From M3 sp045133615 (GTDB lineage: Bacteria; Bacteroidota; Bacteroidia; Bacteroidales; Muribaculaceae), in NCBI GenBank assembly GCA_045133615.1, contig JBGUUQ010000137.1, positions 1 to 11,535 of the forward strand: a DNA stretch of 11,535 bases, written 5' to 3'. A program made the translations under genes and the position numbers. Of this stretch, positions 1-6,839 are shown piece after piece; the stretch's first letter is position 1, and every line of letters starts with the position of its first letter. Below the pieces are notes generated by a model that saw only the letters and a program-made list of their open reading frames with translations, did no database searches and was not told the origin of the DNA.

Positions 1-50
1 TGCTGTTCGGCGACAAGAAAGCGGAGAAGACATGGACATATCATCGTTAA
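1..50 (+). CDS. 3' end of an unidentified protein gene (partial)
   Basis: Reading from base 3 gives an open frame to a TAA at 48-50, ending in LFGDKKAEKTWTYHR. The codons look like normal coding sequence, and the frame runs in from the left edge. The hairpin terminator at 146-181 lies downstream, as expected after a gene end, and the next gene (gdhA) comes in from the other side. Fifteen residues are too few to name a family, so no function is assigned. The reverse strand of the same bases reads less plausibly. Confidence 0.5.
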   Translation, partial: LFGDKKAEKTWTYHR

Positions 51-145
51 AAAAAGGATGCTATGTAATAATCTGTCACACTAAATACAACCATATTATC
101 AACTCTAAAATCATGAAATTATGAAAAATAATTTCTGCTAAATGA

Positions 146-181
146 AAAGTCCCCCGCCAGGCAATGCCGACAGGGGACTTT
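146..181. terminator. Bidirectional hairpin terminator between the left-edge gene and gdhA
   Basis: A perfect 9-bp stem is formed by AAAGTCCCC (146-154) and GGGGACTTT (173-181), with an 18-base loop that can itself fold weakly (GGC/GCC). The A run on the left and the T-rich stretch on the right (TTTATTTT) let it work in both directions. It lies between two convergent genes, 24 bases beyond the gdhA stop codon, so it most likely ends gdhA transcription and that of the gene ending at 50. Confidence 0.75.
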
Positions 182-204
182 ATTTTGGTAGTAATGGATA
201 TTTA

Positions 205-1542
205 CTAAATGATACCTTGTCCCATCATGGCATTGGCAACTTTCATGAAGCCGGCAATATTTGCACCCTTCATATAGTTGATGTAGCCGTCGGGCTGAGT
301 ACCATATTTCACACACTGTGTGTGGATGTCGTGCATGATGCCGTGGAGTCTTTGGTCTACCTCCTCTTCTCCCCACTGCAAGTGCATCGCGTTTTGGCTC
401 ATTTCAAGTCCGGAAGTAGCTACACCGCCGGCATTGACAGCCTTGCCCGGAGCGTAGCAGAGATGGCTTTCGACAAAAGCATCGATAGCTTCAGGCGTAC
501 AGCCCATATTTGATACCTCTGCAACGATAAGTGTATTGTTATCAATCAGCATACGGGCATCATCGCCGTTAAGCTCATTTTGAGTGGCACACGGGAGGGC
601 GATGTCGACTTTCTGTTCCCACGGCTTGCGTCCTTCGTAGAACGTTGCACCGGGAAACTCTTCGGCATAAGGAGCCACAACGTCGTTGCCGCTCGCACGA
701 AGTTCAAGCATATAGTCGATTTTCTCACCCGAAATTCCGTTAGGGTCATAAATATAACCGTCGGGACCTGATATTGTCACCACCTTTGCACCCAGTTCGG
801 TAGCTTTCAGAGCGGCACCCCATGCCACATTGCCGAAGCCGGAGATTGCCACTGTCTTTCCCTCTATACTGTCGCCCTTGGCGGCAAGCATATCTTGTAC
901 GAAATAGAGGGCTCCGAATCCGGTGGCTTCGGGACGTATGCGAGACCCACCGAAGTCGAGACCCTTGCCGGTAAATGTGCCGGTGTGTTCCTCCACAAGT
1001 TTTTTATACATTCCGTACATATATCCTACTTCGCGACCGCCTACACCAATATCTCCGGCAGGCACATCGCGGTCGGGACCGAGGTTTTTCCACAATCCAA
1101 GCATAAATGCCTGACAGAAGCGCATGATTTCACGGTCGCTCTTTCCGCGCGGAGAGAAATCGCTGCCACCCTTCGCGCCACCCATAGGCAGCGTGGTGAG
1201 TGCATTCTTAAACGTCTGCTCAAAACCGAGGAATTTCAAAATAGAGAGGTTGACCGATGCATGGAAGCGAATACCGCCCTTATACGGACCGATAGCGTTG
1301 TTAAATTGCACTCGATAGCCGATGTTGGTCTGCACATCGCCCTTATCGTCGAGCCATGTCACGCGGAATGTCACGATACGGTCCGGTTCAACCATACGCT
1401 CGATGATGCGTGCTTTTTCAAATTCGGGATGTTGGTTATACACATCCTCTACCGAAAGAAGTACTTCTTTTACTGCCTGGAGATACTCTTTTTCTCCGGG
1501 GTGTTTTGCCTCAAGGGCATTCATGATACTATTAATATCCAT
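205..1542 (-). CDS. gdhA: NADP-type glutamate dehydrogenase
   Basis: This is a hexameric-type glutamate dehydrogenase of 445 aa, the usual length for the bacterial NADP-linked class. It interconverts 2-oxoglutarate plus ammonium and glutamate in the cytoplasm, and so is a main entry point for nitrogen. The dimerisation and substrate domain (about residues 55-185) holds NNAIGPYKGGIRFH at 81-94, K112, and the active-site signature LPMGGAKGGSDFSP at 118-131 with catalytic Lys124. PAGDIGVGGRE (161-171) carries the conserved Asp164. The Rossmann domain has GFGNVAWGAA at 235-244, and AEVSNMGCTPEA follows at 341-352. The cofactor preference (NADPH) is inferred from overall similarity to the class and not proved from single residues. 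The ATG at 1542 is chosen because it gives the full N-terminus and sits about 25 bases below a Bacteroides-type promoter. The gene is single, with its own promoter and terminator. Confidence 0.96.
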   Translation of the reverse strand: MDINSIMNALEAKHPGEKEYLQAVKEVLLSVEDVYNQHPEFEKARIIERMVEPDRIVTFRVTWLDDKGDVQTNIGYRVQFNNAIGPYKGGIRFHASVNLSILKFLGFEQTFKNALTTLPMGGAKGGSDFSPRGKSDREIMRFCQAFMLGLWKNLGPDRDVPAGDIGVGGREVGYMYGMYKKLVEEHTGTFTGKGLDFGGSRIRPEATGFGALYFVQDMLAAKGDSIEGKTVAISGFGNVAWGAALKATELGAKVVTISGPDGYIYDPNGISGEKIDYMLELRASGNDVVAPYAEEFPGATFYEGRKPWEQKVDIALPCATQNELNGDDARMLIDNNTLIVAEVSNMGCTPEAIDAFVESHLCYAPGKAVNAGGVATSGLEMSQNAMHLQWGEEEVDQRLHGIMHDIHTQCVKYGTQPDGYINYMKGANIAGFMKVANAMMGQGII

Positions 1543-1570
1543 AAGGATTTGGTATTTAGATTAACATTCA

Positions 1571-1602
1571 CAAATATAACGATAATTCGTTGAATATCGA
1601 AA
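1571..1602 (-). promoter_or_regulatory. gdhA promoter (Bacteroides sigma type) with a dyad in the spacer
   Basis: On the - strand, TATATTTG (1578-1571) matches the -7 consensus TAnnTTTG. TTTC (1602-1599) lies 20 bp upstream at the -33 position, a 3 of 4 match to TTTG. Transcription would begin near 1564-1567, giving a leader of about 24 bases before the ATG at 1542. The spacer is almost entirely filled by an imperfect dyad: CGATAATTC (1580-1588), GTT, GAATATCG (1592-1599), where the two arms differ by one missing A. A protein bound there would sit under RNA polymerase. Confidence 0.65.
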
Positions 1603-1634
1603 TTTAAGTGATTTGTTTGCTTTATTGTAACCGA

Positions 1635-3167
1635 TTATTCATCAGCACTTGGCATTGTGACTTTGAAGTAGGGACTTTCAGTGTGCTGCGCTATCGCGAT
1701 TCCAACCATTTTTCTTACTACATCGGGATGCATTGCTGCCACATCGTTGTCCTCATGAAGGTCATGCGACAAGTCGTATAACGATATAACACCCCCTTTT
1801 GAAATCATTTTCCAATCGCCCATACGCACTGCCACTTGATCGGTTTCTTCAAATTCCCAATACAGGAACTCATGCTCCTTTTGCTCACCCTTGCCTAACA
1901 ACGTGGGAGCAAACGACAATCCGTCAAAATAGTCTGCATCCATCCGCGTATTGGTATATCTTTCCACATAATTATCAATACCGACCAATTCACAAATCGT
2001 AGGCATCAAATCATAAAATGCCAATTGATGGTCACTTGTCACTCCCGCCGGCACAGTGCCTGGCCATCGTGCAATAAACGGAATGCGCACACCACCCTCG
2101 TGAGTTTGGCGTTTTATGCCACGCAAGGGCACATTTTCTCCGAAAAACGCAGGGTCGGCACCACCCTCACAGTGAGGACCGTTATCGCTTGTAAATATGA
2201 CCAACGTATTTTCGTCAAACCCCTTTTCTTGCAATTTTGCCAACACCTCTCCCACATAAGCATCCAGACGAGTCACCATAGCTGCAAACTGCGCATGGGC
2301 TTGATACGATGAGTTGTAACGCGACCACTCAGGCGAAATCCAATCGCTGTCATTGGCAAACTTTTCCTTATAATATTGCAAAATGGAGTCCTCCGGCTGC
2401 ACCAATTCGGCATGAGGCAATGTGTAAGTAAAAATACCGAAGAACGGCTGCTTTCCATCCTGACTGTCAATCCATTTCAAAGCCTCCCGATGAATCATAT
2501 CGGCAGAATATTGAGTACGGGCATAATACCCCTCTCCATGTTGCGGATGAGAAATATTTTCATCCAACGTTATGCGAATTAATGCCGTATCCCCTTGCGA
2601 TTTACTGTATCTGTTCAAAAAATTGGGGTAGTAAAGATGTGCTTGGTATTGACATACGTACCCGAAATACTCATCAATGCCCCGCTTGTCGGGCGTTGAA
2701 ACCGAACCTTCATATCCTCCCGCCCATTTGCCGAACATGCCGGTGGTATAGCCGTTATCCTTCATTATTTCAGGCAATATCACATGCGCGGTATCGTATG
2801 GATGCTGACCGACGAGCGAAAATTCATCGTTATCGCCATACTTCATCATAGGCACATCGCGCCAATATTCCTTATTGCCACGCACCTCAGTATGCCCCGT
2901 ATGCTGACCGGTCATAAACGAAGCCCGCGACGGAGCGCTGACCGGACTACCCGCATACGCCTGAGTAAACCGCATCCCTTCGCGTGCCATTCTATCAATA
3001 TTAGGTGTCTGAATATAAGATTGCCCATAGCATGCCAAATCGCCATAACCAAGGTCGTCACACATGATATAGATGATATTGGGACGTTGCACATCTTGAT
3101 GTTCACCGCATCCGCACAACAAAGGCACCAATAATCCTCCACTCGCCCAAAATATATTCTTATTCAT
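1635..3167 (-). CDS. Serine-type sulfatase, predicted lipoprotein
   Basis: This S1-family (arylsulfatase-like) sulfatase should remove sulfate esters from a sugar or other small substrate outside the cytoplasm. The start at 3167 gives 510 aa and a lipoprotein signal: MNKN, a hydrophobic stretch, then LCGC with Cys20 as the likely lipidated residue. An upstream in-frame ATG at 3197 would add ten residues before the signal peptide and lies above the likely transcription start. Visible catalytic features are the metal ligands Asp37-Asp38 (CDDLGYGD), the maturation motif SAPSR at 77-81 with Ser77 as formylglycine precursor, GKW at 146-148, His252 (LPHAE), SDNG at 327-330, and Lys352 within IKRQTHEGGVR. 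A serine rather than cysteine at position 77 means maturation by a radical-SAM anSME enzyme, which is not in the window. The His of the usual GKWH motif is Ala149 here. There are no susCD or glycoside hydrolase neighbours, so the substrate is unknown; host mucin or another sulfated glycan is a guess. Confidence 0.93.
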   Translation of the reverse strand: MNKNIFWASGGLLVPLLCGCGEHQDVQRPNIIYIMCDDLGYGDLACYGQSYIQTPNIDRMAREGMRFTQAYAGSPVSAPSRASFMTGQHTGHTEVRGNKEYWRDVPMMKYGDNDEFSLVGQHPYDTAHVILPEIMKDNGYTTGMFGKWAGGYEGSVSTPDKRGIDEYFGYVCQYQAHLYYPNFLNRYSKSQGDTALIRITLDENISHPQHGEGYYARTQYSADMIHREALKWIDSQDGKQPFFGIFTYTLPHAELVQPEDSILQYYKEKFANDSDWISPEWSRYNSSYQAHAQFAAMVTRLDAYVGEVLAKLQEKGFDENTLVIFTSDNGPHCEGGADPAFFGENVPLRGIKRQTHEGGVRIPFIARWPGTVPAGVTSDHQLAFYDLMPTICELVGIDNYVERYTNTRMDADYFDGLSFAPTLLGKGEQKEHEFLYWEFEETDQVAVRMGDWKMISKGGVISLYDLSHDLHEDNDVAAMHPDVVRKMVGIAIAQHTESPYFKVTMPSADE

Positions 3168-3185
3168 AAGGAAATTTTTATAACC

Positions 3186-3193
3186 CAAAAATA
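3186..3193 (-). promoter_or_regulatory. Probable -7 box of the sulfatase promoter
   Basis: TATTTTTG on the - strand (3193-3186) fits TAnnTTTG and would place the RNA start near 3180, about 13 bases above the ATG at 3167. This supports that start over the one at 3197. No TTTG box is present 19-21 bp upstream; instead two tandem copies of an 8-mer lie there (3200-3215), so an activator may be needed. Confidence 0.4.
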
Positions 3194-3199
3194 ACAAAT

Positions 3200-3215
3200 A
3201 TTTTCTGATTTTCTG
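3200..3215. repeat. Tandem direct repeat of an 8-mer upstream of the sulfatase promoter
   Basis: ATTTTCTG occurs twice head to tail (3200-3207 and 3208-3215), in the gap between the divergent sulfatase and clpS genes. It begins 7 bp upstream of the sulfatase -7 box, covering the -20 to -33 region. It could be a half-site pair for an activator, or chance in AT-rich sequence. Confidence 0.5.
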
Positions 3216-3248
3216 CCATTTTATATCGACATTCTTTACCCCGCCACC

Positions 3249-3279
3249 TTTTCTCTTTCATCTTTATTCGTTAATTTTG
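3249..3279 (+). promoter_or_regulatory. clpS-clpA-aat promoter
   Basis: TAATTTTG (3272-3279) is an exact match to the -7 consensus TAnnTTTG. TTTT at 3249-3252, 19 bp upstream, is a 3 of 4 match to the -33 box. The box ends only four bases before the clpS ATG at 3284, so the transcript would start at or within a couple of bases of the start codon. Confidence 0.55.
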
Positions 3280-3283
3280 TGGA

Positions 3284-3583
3284 ATGGAACAGCAGAAGAC
3301 TTCAATCAATATAAAAGACCGCATTCGCGAACCGCGGCGATTTAAAGTGATAATCCACAACGACGATTTCACGCCGATGGATTTTGTGGTCATGATACTA
3401 TCCACAATCTTCTTCAAAAGTGCGGATGAAGCTGAACGGCTGATGCTCGACGTTCACAACACCGGCAAAGGCATTGCCGGCATATATCCTTACGATATAG
3501 CCGAAACCAAACGGCGCAAGGCCGTGACTCTGGCACGCGGCGAGGGCTATCCGCTTCGACTTTCGCTCCAACCTGCCGATTAA
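3284..3583 (+). CDS. clpS: ATP-dependent Clp protease adaptor ClpS
   Basis: ClpS recognises proteins with a destabilising N-terminal residue (Leu, Phe, Tyr, Trp) and delivers them to the ClpA N-domain for degradation by ClpAP in the cytoplasm. The 99-aa product has the full family core. A flexible N-terminal tail (1-19) is followed by VIIHNDDFTPM (22-32), where Asn26, Asp27 and Asp28 match the residues that hold the degron amino group and Met32 matches the gatekeeper methionine. LMLDVHNTGKG (53-63) has His58 at the position of E. coli His66, and ETKRRKAVTLARGEGYPLR carries the end of the fold. An in-frame TAA at 3272-3274 makes the ATG at 3284 the only sensible start. clpA begins 28 bases after the stop codon, so the adaptor and its unfoldase are co-expressed. 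Confidence 0.97.
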   Translation: MEQQKTSINIKDRIREPRRFKVIIHNDDFTPMDFVVMILSTIFFKSADEAERLMLDVHNTGKGIAGIYPYDIAETKRRKAVTLARGEGYPLRLSLQPAD

Positions 3584-3611
3584 TAATCTCTCACGCATTG
3601 ACATTAAATCT

Positions 3612-5837
3612 ATGGAATTTTCTTACTATACCGGAAAAGCATTTGAGTCGGCAATCAAATTCGTTGCCGAACATCGACACGTATTTATCACTCCGGAACA
3701 TCTGCTCATCGCCATTGTCGAACAATGGGGAACCCGCGATGCCCTTTCGATGGTCGGAGGCAATCACGAACGACTATTGATACGTCTGCACCGATACATC
3801 GACGACAATATGGAAATCGTTCCCGATTCATTCGAGCATAAACCGGAAATGTCGATGCAACTGTCGCAAATTTTTCAAAAAGCCCAAACCCAAGCTATGG
3901 GGGCTGAGTCTGAGTATATCACAATACCCCATATCATCTCCGAAATGCTGCGGTTGGACGAATCGTTTGCCGCTCATGCTCTGTCAGATGAAATAGGTAG
4001 CGATGAATCTCAATTCATATCCGCACTTGTCAGTTCATACGAAATCGAGGAAGACGAAGAATTTGATGCCGAAGAGGAACGAATTGCCACCTCCGAACCT
4101 TGGCGACAACACATGACATGCATCAACGACAACCTCAAAGCTCATAATCCGTTGATAGGACGTGAAGCCGAACTCGAACGTACCATCCAAGTTCTGTGTC
4201 GTTGCGATAAAAACAATCCGCTGCATATCGGTGAACCGGGAGTGGGAAAAACGGCTATCGTCTACGGACTTGCCGCTCGTATAGAGCGCGGAGAAGTCCC
4301 CGACCGACTCAAAGGGTTCAAAATATACGAACTACAAATGAGCACCCTTGTAGCCGGGACACAATTTCGCGGTGAGATGGAACAACGTCTCAAATCCATC
4401 ATGGATGGACTGTCGTCGCAAGGCAATGCCATCGTTTATATCGACGAAATTCATACCGTCATCGGCACAGGAGCCATCGGTGACAGCGCCCTCGACACCT
4501 CCTCCATACTTAAGCCGTACCTCGAACGTGGCAACCTTCGATTTATCGGTTCTACCACCTACGACGAATATAATCGCTATATCGCACGCAACCGAGGATT
4601 TCTGCGCCGATTCCAGCAAATCGACATCCCCGAACCGAGCATAGAGGAAGCTATTGCAATTCTCGACGGACTCAAAGAGCGCTACGAGCAGTTCCACTCT
4701 ATCGTTTTCGCACCGGAAGTGACGGCTCACACCGTACGCATGGCCGCTCGCTACATCAACGGCCGTTCGCTTCCCGATAAAGCTATCGATGTCCTTGATG
4801 AAGCCGGTGCTTACCGTGAACTGCACCCGATACCCGACGTTGAAGTTCAGACAGTCGACAAAAAACTCATTGAAAGCATCATAGCCAAAATGTGTAAAGT
4901 CGACACCCTCTCCGACACTGCCGAAGACGATGACACTGCCACGCTTGCCACTCTGCGCGATCGTATCCGCGCCCAAGTATTCGGGCAGGATTCTGCCATC
5001 GACACTGTTGTCGAAGCCATATATGCCACTCGCGCCGGATTATCCGACGACGAAAAACCGCAAGCATCTTTGCTCTTCGTCGGACCGACCGGTGTCGGTA
5101 AGACTGAAATAGCCCGCGTATTGGCATCAGAGTTGCAAGTACCATTGCAGCGATTCGATATGAGCGAATTTTCCGAAAAGCACTCCGTTGCCAAGCTGAT
5201 TGGCTCCCCTGCGGGCTATGTAGGCTACGAAGACGGAGGTTTGCTCACCGATGCCATACGCAAGACTCCGCGATGCGTACTCCTGCTTGATGAAATCGAG
5301 AAAGCTCACGAGTCAATCTTCGATACACTTCTACAAGTGATGGACTACGCCTCACTCACCGATAATAAAGGTAATCGCGTCGACTTCCGCCATGTGATAC
5401 TCATCATGACTTCCAATGCCGGAGCGCAATACGCACATCTTGCAACGGTAGGGTTCGGCTCTCAAGTCCGACCGGTGGATGCCATGCTCAAAGAGGTACG
5501 CCGCCGTTTCAAGCCTGAATTTATCAATCGTCTCTCATCTACGGTGGTATTCGGCGACATGACACCTGAAATGGCTCGTCTCATTCTCGACAAACGTATG
5601 CAGCAATTGTCCAACCGACTCTCCGCTCGCAATATAAGGCTTACACTTTCCCTCGAAGCATCCGAATGGATTCTCGCGCATGGATTCTCGGCACGATACG
5701 GAGCACGCGAACTCGACCGCGTCATCAACTCATCGCTAAAGCCGTTGCTCGTCCACGACATACTTTTCGGCTCGCTACGCAATGGTGGAGATGCCCATAT
5801 CACAATCGCAGACGATAAGCTCATACTCAAAGCCTGA
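3612..5837 (+). CDS. clpA: ATP-dependent Clp protease unfoldase ClpA
   Basis: This AAA+ ring unfoldase threads substrates into ClpP, and with ClpS it degrades N-degron proteins. At 741 aa it is close to E. coli ClpA (758). The N-domain that docks ClpS covers about 1-143 and is joined by an acidic linker (144-160). D1 has Walker A GEPGVGKT (207-214), Walker B IVYIDE (274-279), a pore loop AGTQFRG (248-254, with Phe252 where Tyr is common) and arginines RR at 332-333. D2 has Walker A GPTGVGKT (491-498), pore loop GYVG (535-538), Walker B LLLDE (557-561) and sensor TSNAG (600-604). VGF at 613-615 sits where the IGL/IGF ClpP-docking loop lies, and there is no long middle coiled coil, so it is ClpA rather than ClpB or ClpC. 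clpP is not in the window. Its stop codon overlaps the aat start by one base. Confidence 0.96.
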   Translation: MEFSYYTGKAFESAIKFVAEHRHVFITPEHLLIAIVEQWGTRDALSMVGGNHERLLIRLHRYIDDNMEIVPDSFEHKPEMSMQLSQIFQKAQTQAMGAESEYITIPHIISEMLRLDESFAAHALSDEIGSDESQFISALVSSYEIEEDEEFDAEEERIATSEPWRQHMTCINDNLKAHNPLIGREAELERTIQVLCRCDKNNPLHIGEPGVGKTAIVYGLAARIERGEVPDRLKGFKIYELQMSTLVAGTQFRGEMEQRLKSIMDGLSSQGNAIVYIDEIHTVIGTGAIGDSALDTSSILKPYLERGNLRFIGSTTYDEYNRYIARNRGFLRRFQQIDIPEPSIEEAIAILDGLKERYEQFHSIVFAPEVTAHTVRMAARYINGRSLPDKAIDVLDEAGAYRELHPIPDVEVQTVDKKLIESIIAKMCKVDTLSDTAEDDDTATLATLRDRIRAQVFGQDSAIDTVVEAIYATRAGLSDDEKPQASLLFVGPTGVGKTEIARVLASELQVPLQRFDMSEFSEKHSVAKLIGSPAGYVGYEDGGLLTDAIRKTPRCVLLLDEIEKAHESIFDTLLQVMDYASLTDNKGNRVDFRHVILIMTSNAGAQYAHLATVGFGSQVRPVDAMLKEVRRRFKPEFINRLSSTVVFGDMTPEMARLILDKRMQQLSNRLSARNIRLTLSLEASEWILAHGFSARYGARELDRVINSSLKPLLVHDILFGSLRNGGDAHITIADDKLILKA

Positions 5838-6481
5838 TGGTAATACAACTCGACAACGACATTTGGTTTCCCGACCCTCGCAATGGAGAACCCGACGGAC
5901 TGGTTGCCGTAGGCGGCGACTACTCTTCCGACCGCTTGCTCCTTGCCTACTCTTACGGGATATTTCCATGGAATGATTGGCGCTCCGACCAAATTCATTG
6001 GTATTGCCCGATGAACCGATTCGTTATCTTCCCCAACGAAATTCACATCTCTCACTCGATGCGTACATTACTGCGCAAACAACTCTATCACGTCACGTTC
6101 AACGAAGATTTTGACGGAGTGATTCATGCCTGCGCCGAAAATCGCACCGAAGAAGCCGGTGCTTGGCTCGGAGAGCGCATAATCGAAGCATACACACGGC
6201 TTCATCGCGAAGGTTGGGCGGCAAGTGTGGAAGTATGGGACAACGACGACAATCTTGTCGGCGGACTTTACGGAGTGACCATCGGCTCCACATTCATTGG
6301 AGAAAGTATGTTTTCACGCATCCCCTCCGGCTCAAAAATAGCATTGATAGCCCTTGCCCGCTTTTTTGCAGCCAATGGTGGGCGTATGATTGACTGCCAA
6401 CTCGAAACGCCACATCTCCGCTCAATGGGAGGACGGCATATTTCCTACGACCGATATCTCGAAATTCTTAATGCCGAATGA
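5837..6481 (+). CDS. aat: Leucyl/phenylalanyl-tRNA--protein transferase
   Basis: Aat moves Leu or Phe from aminoacyl-tRNA onto the N-terminal Lys or Arg of proteins, creating the primary N-degron that ClpS reads. The 214-aa protein is slightly shorter than the E. coli enzyme (234). The N-terminal region has WFPDP (10-14), GLVAVGGDYS (21-30) and AYSYGIFPW (37-45). The GNAT-like C-terminal half has GGLYGVTIG (142-150), GESMFSR (155-161) with Glu156, and IDCQ (185-188) with Asp186 and Gln188, the positions of the E. coli active-site residues. The start overlaps the clpA stop as TGATG, which implies translational coupling. E. coli also keeps aat close to clpS and clpA, so the grouping reflects shared function. 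The gene ends 11 bases before the convergent merR-like gene. Confidence 0.96.
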   Translation: MVIQLDNDIWFPDPRNGEPDGLVAVGGDYSSDRLLLAYSYGIFPWNDWRSDQIHWYCPMNRFVIFPNEIHISHSMRTLLRKQLYHVTFNEDFDGVIHACAENRTEEAGAWLGERIIEAYTRLHREGWAASVEVWDNDDNLVGGLYGVTIGSTFIGESMFSRIPSGSKIALIALARFFAANGGRMIDCQLETPHLRSMGGRHISYDRYLEILNAE

Positions 6482-6492
6482 TGCTCACATCT

Positions 6493-6828
6493 CTATCTCA
6501 TAGAGTGTAGTGCATCGAGCATCTGCTGAAGTTCGTTACGAATCTCTTTCAACCGCTCTATTGCCGAATGTCGGCGCGACACCCCGCTTCGATTTCGGCG
6601 TATCTGATCTTGTGCCGCATCAAGTTTCAGTCCCTTTTCTTTCACAAGGAAATGAATCATTCGGATTGTTTCGATATCTTTAGGTGTGTAAAATCGTGTG
6701 CCATGATTGTTGCGCTTCGGTGATATGACGGTAAATTGCGATTCCCAGAACCGGAGCGTGGAAGCCGGCAGATTGAGCAATTCCGCCACCTCGCTTATCT
6801 TATAGTATTTTTTATCCAAATCATTCAT
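6493..6828 (-). CDS. Small MerR-family DNA-binding protein
   Basis: The product is 111 aa. A MerR winged helix-turn-helix occupies about residues 8-75: YYKISEVAELLNLPASTLRFW (8-28) is the recognition helix-turn-helix, and the RNNHGTRFYTPKDIETI stretch (39-55) is the wing. The rest (80-108) is a charged helix, probably the antiparallel dimerisation coil. There is no effector domain and no metal-binding cysteines, so it is of the short MerR type with no visible ligand. It is the second gene of an operon, starting 11 bases after the M23 peptidase stop codon, so both are probably made together. Its targets are unknown; its own operon and the adjacent alaS promoter are candidates because a large dyad lies there. 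Its gene ends against aat without a clear terminator. Confidence 0.9.
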   Translation of the reverse strand: MNDLDKKYYKISEVAELLNLPASTLRFWESQFTVISPKRNNHGTRFYTPKDIETIRMIHFLVKEKGLKLDAAQDQIRRNRSGVSRRHSAIERLKEIRNELQQMLDALHSMR

Positions 6829-6839
6829 GGCATATCGAT

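Noticed and set aside
895..1593. 232-codon open frame on the + strand, opposite gdhA
   Set aside because: It lies antisense to a well-conserved gene whose codon pattern leaves the complementary frame open. The translation has no recognisable domain, is rich in His/Cys without order, and runs across the gdhA promoter.
3168..3197. Upstream ATG at 3197 as the sulfatase start
   Set aside because: It would put ten extra residues before a clean lipoprotein signal and lies above the probable transcription start set by the TATTTTTG box at 3193-3186.
4332..4976. 214-codon open frame on the - strand, opposite clpA
   Set aside because: It is fully antisense to the AAA+ D1 region of clpA, with no promoter or family resemblance; a shadow of strong codon bias.
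5462..6055. 197-codon open frame on the - strand across the clpA/aat junction
   Set aside because: It is antisense to two conserved genes, with a low-complexity Ser/Arg-rich translation and no support.
6491..6505. Hairpin at the aat/merR-like junction as a terminator
   Set aside because: The stem is only 6 bp, A/T rich with a 3-base loop and no following T run on either strand, so I do not annotate it as a terminator.
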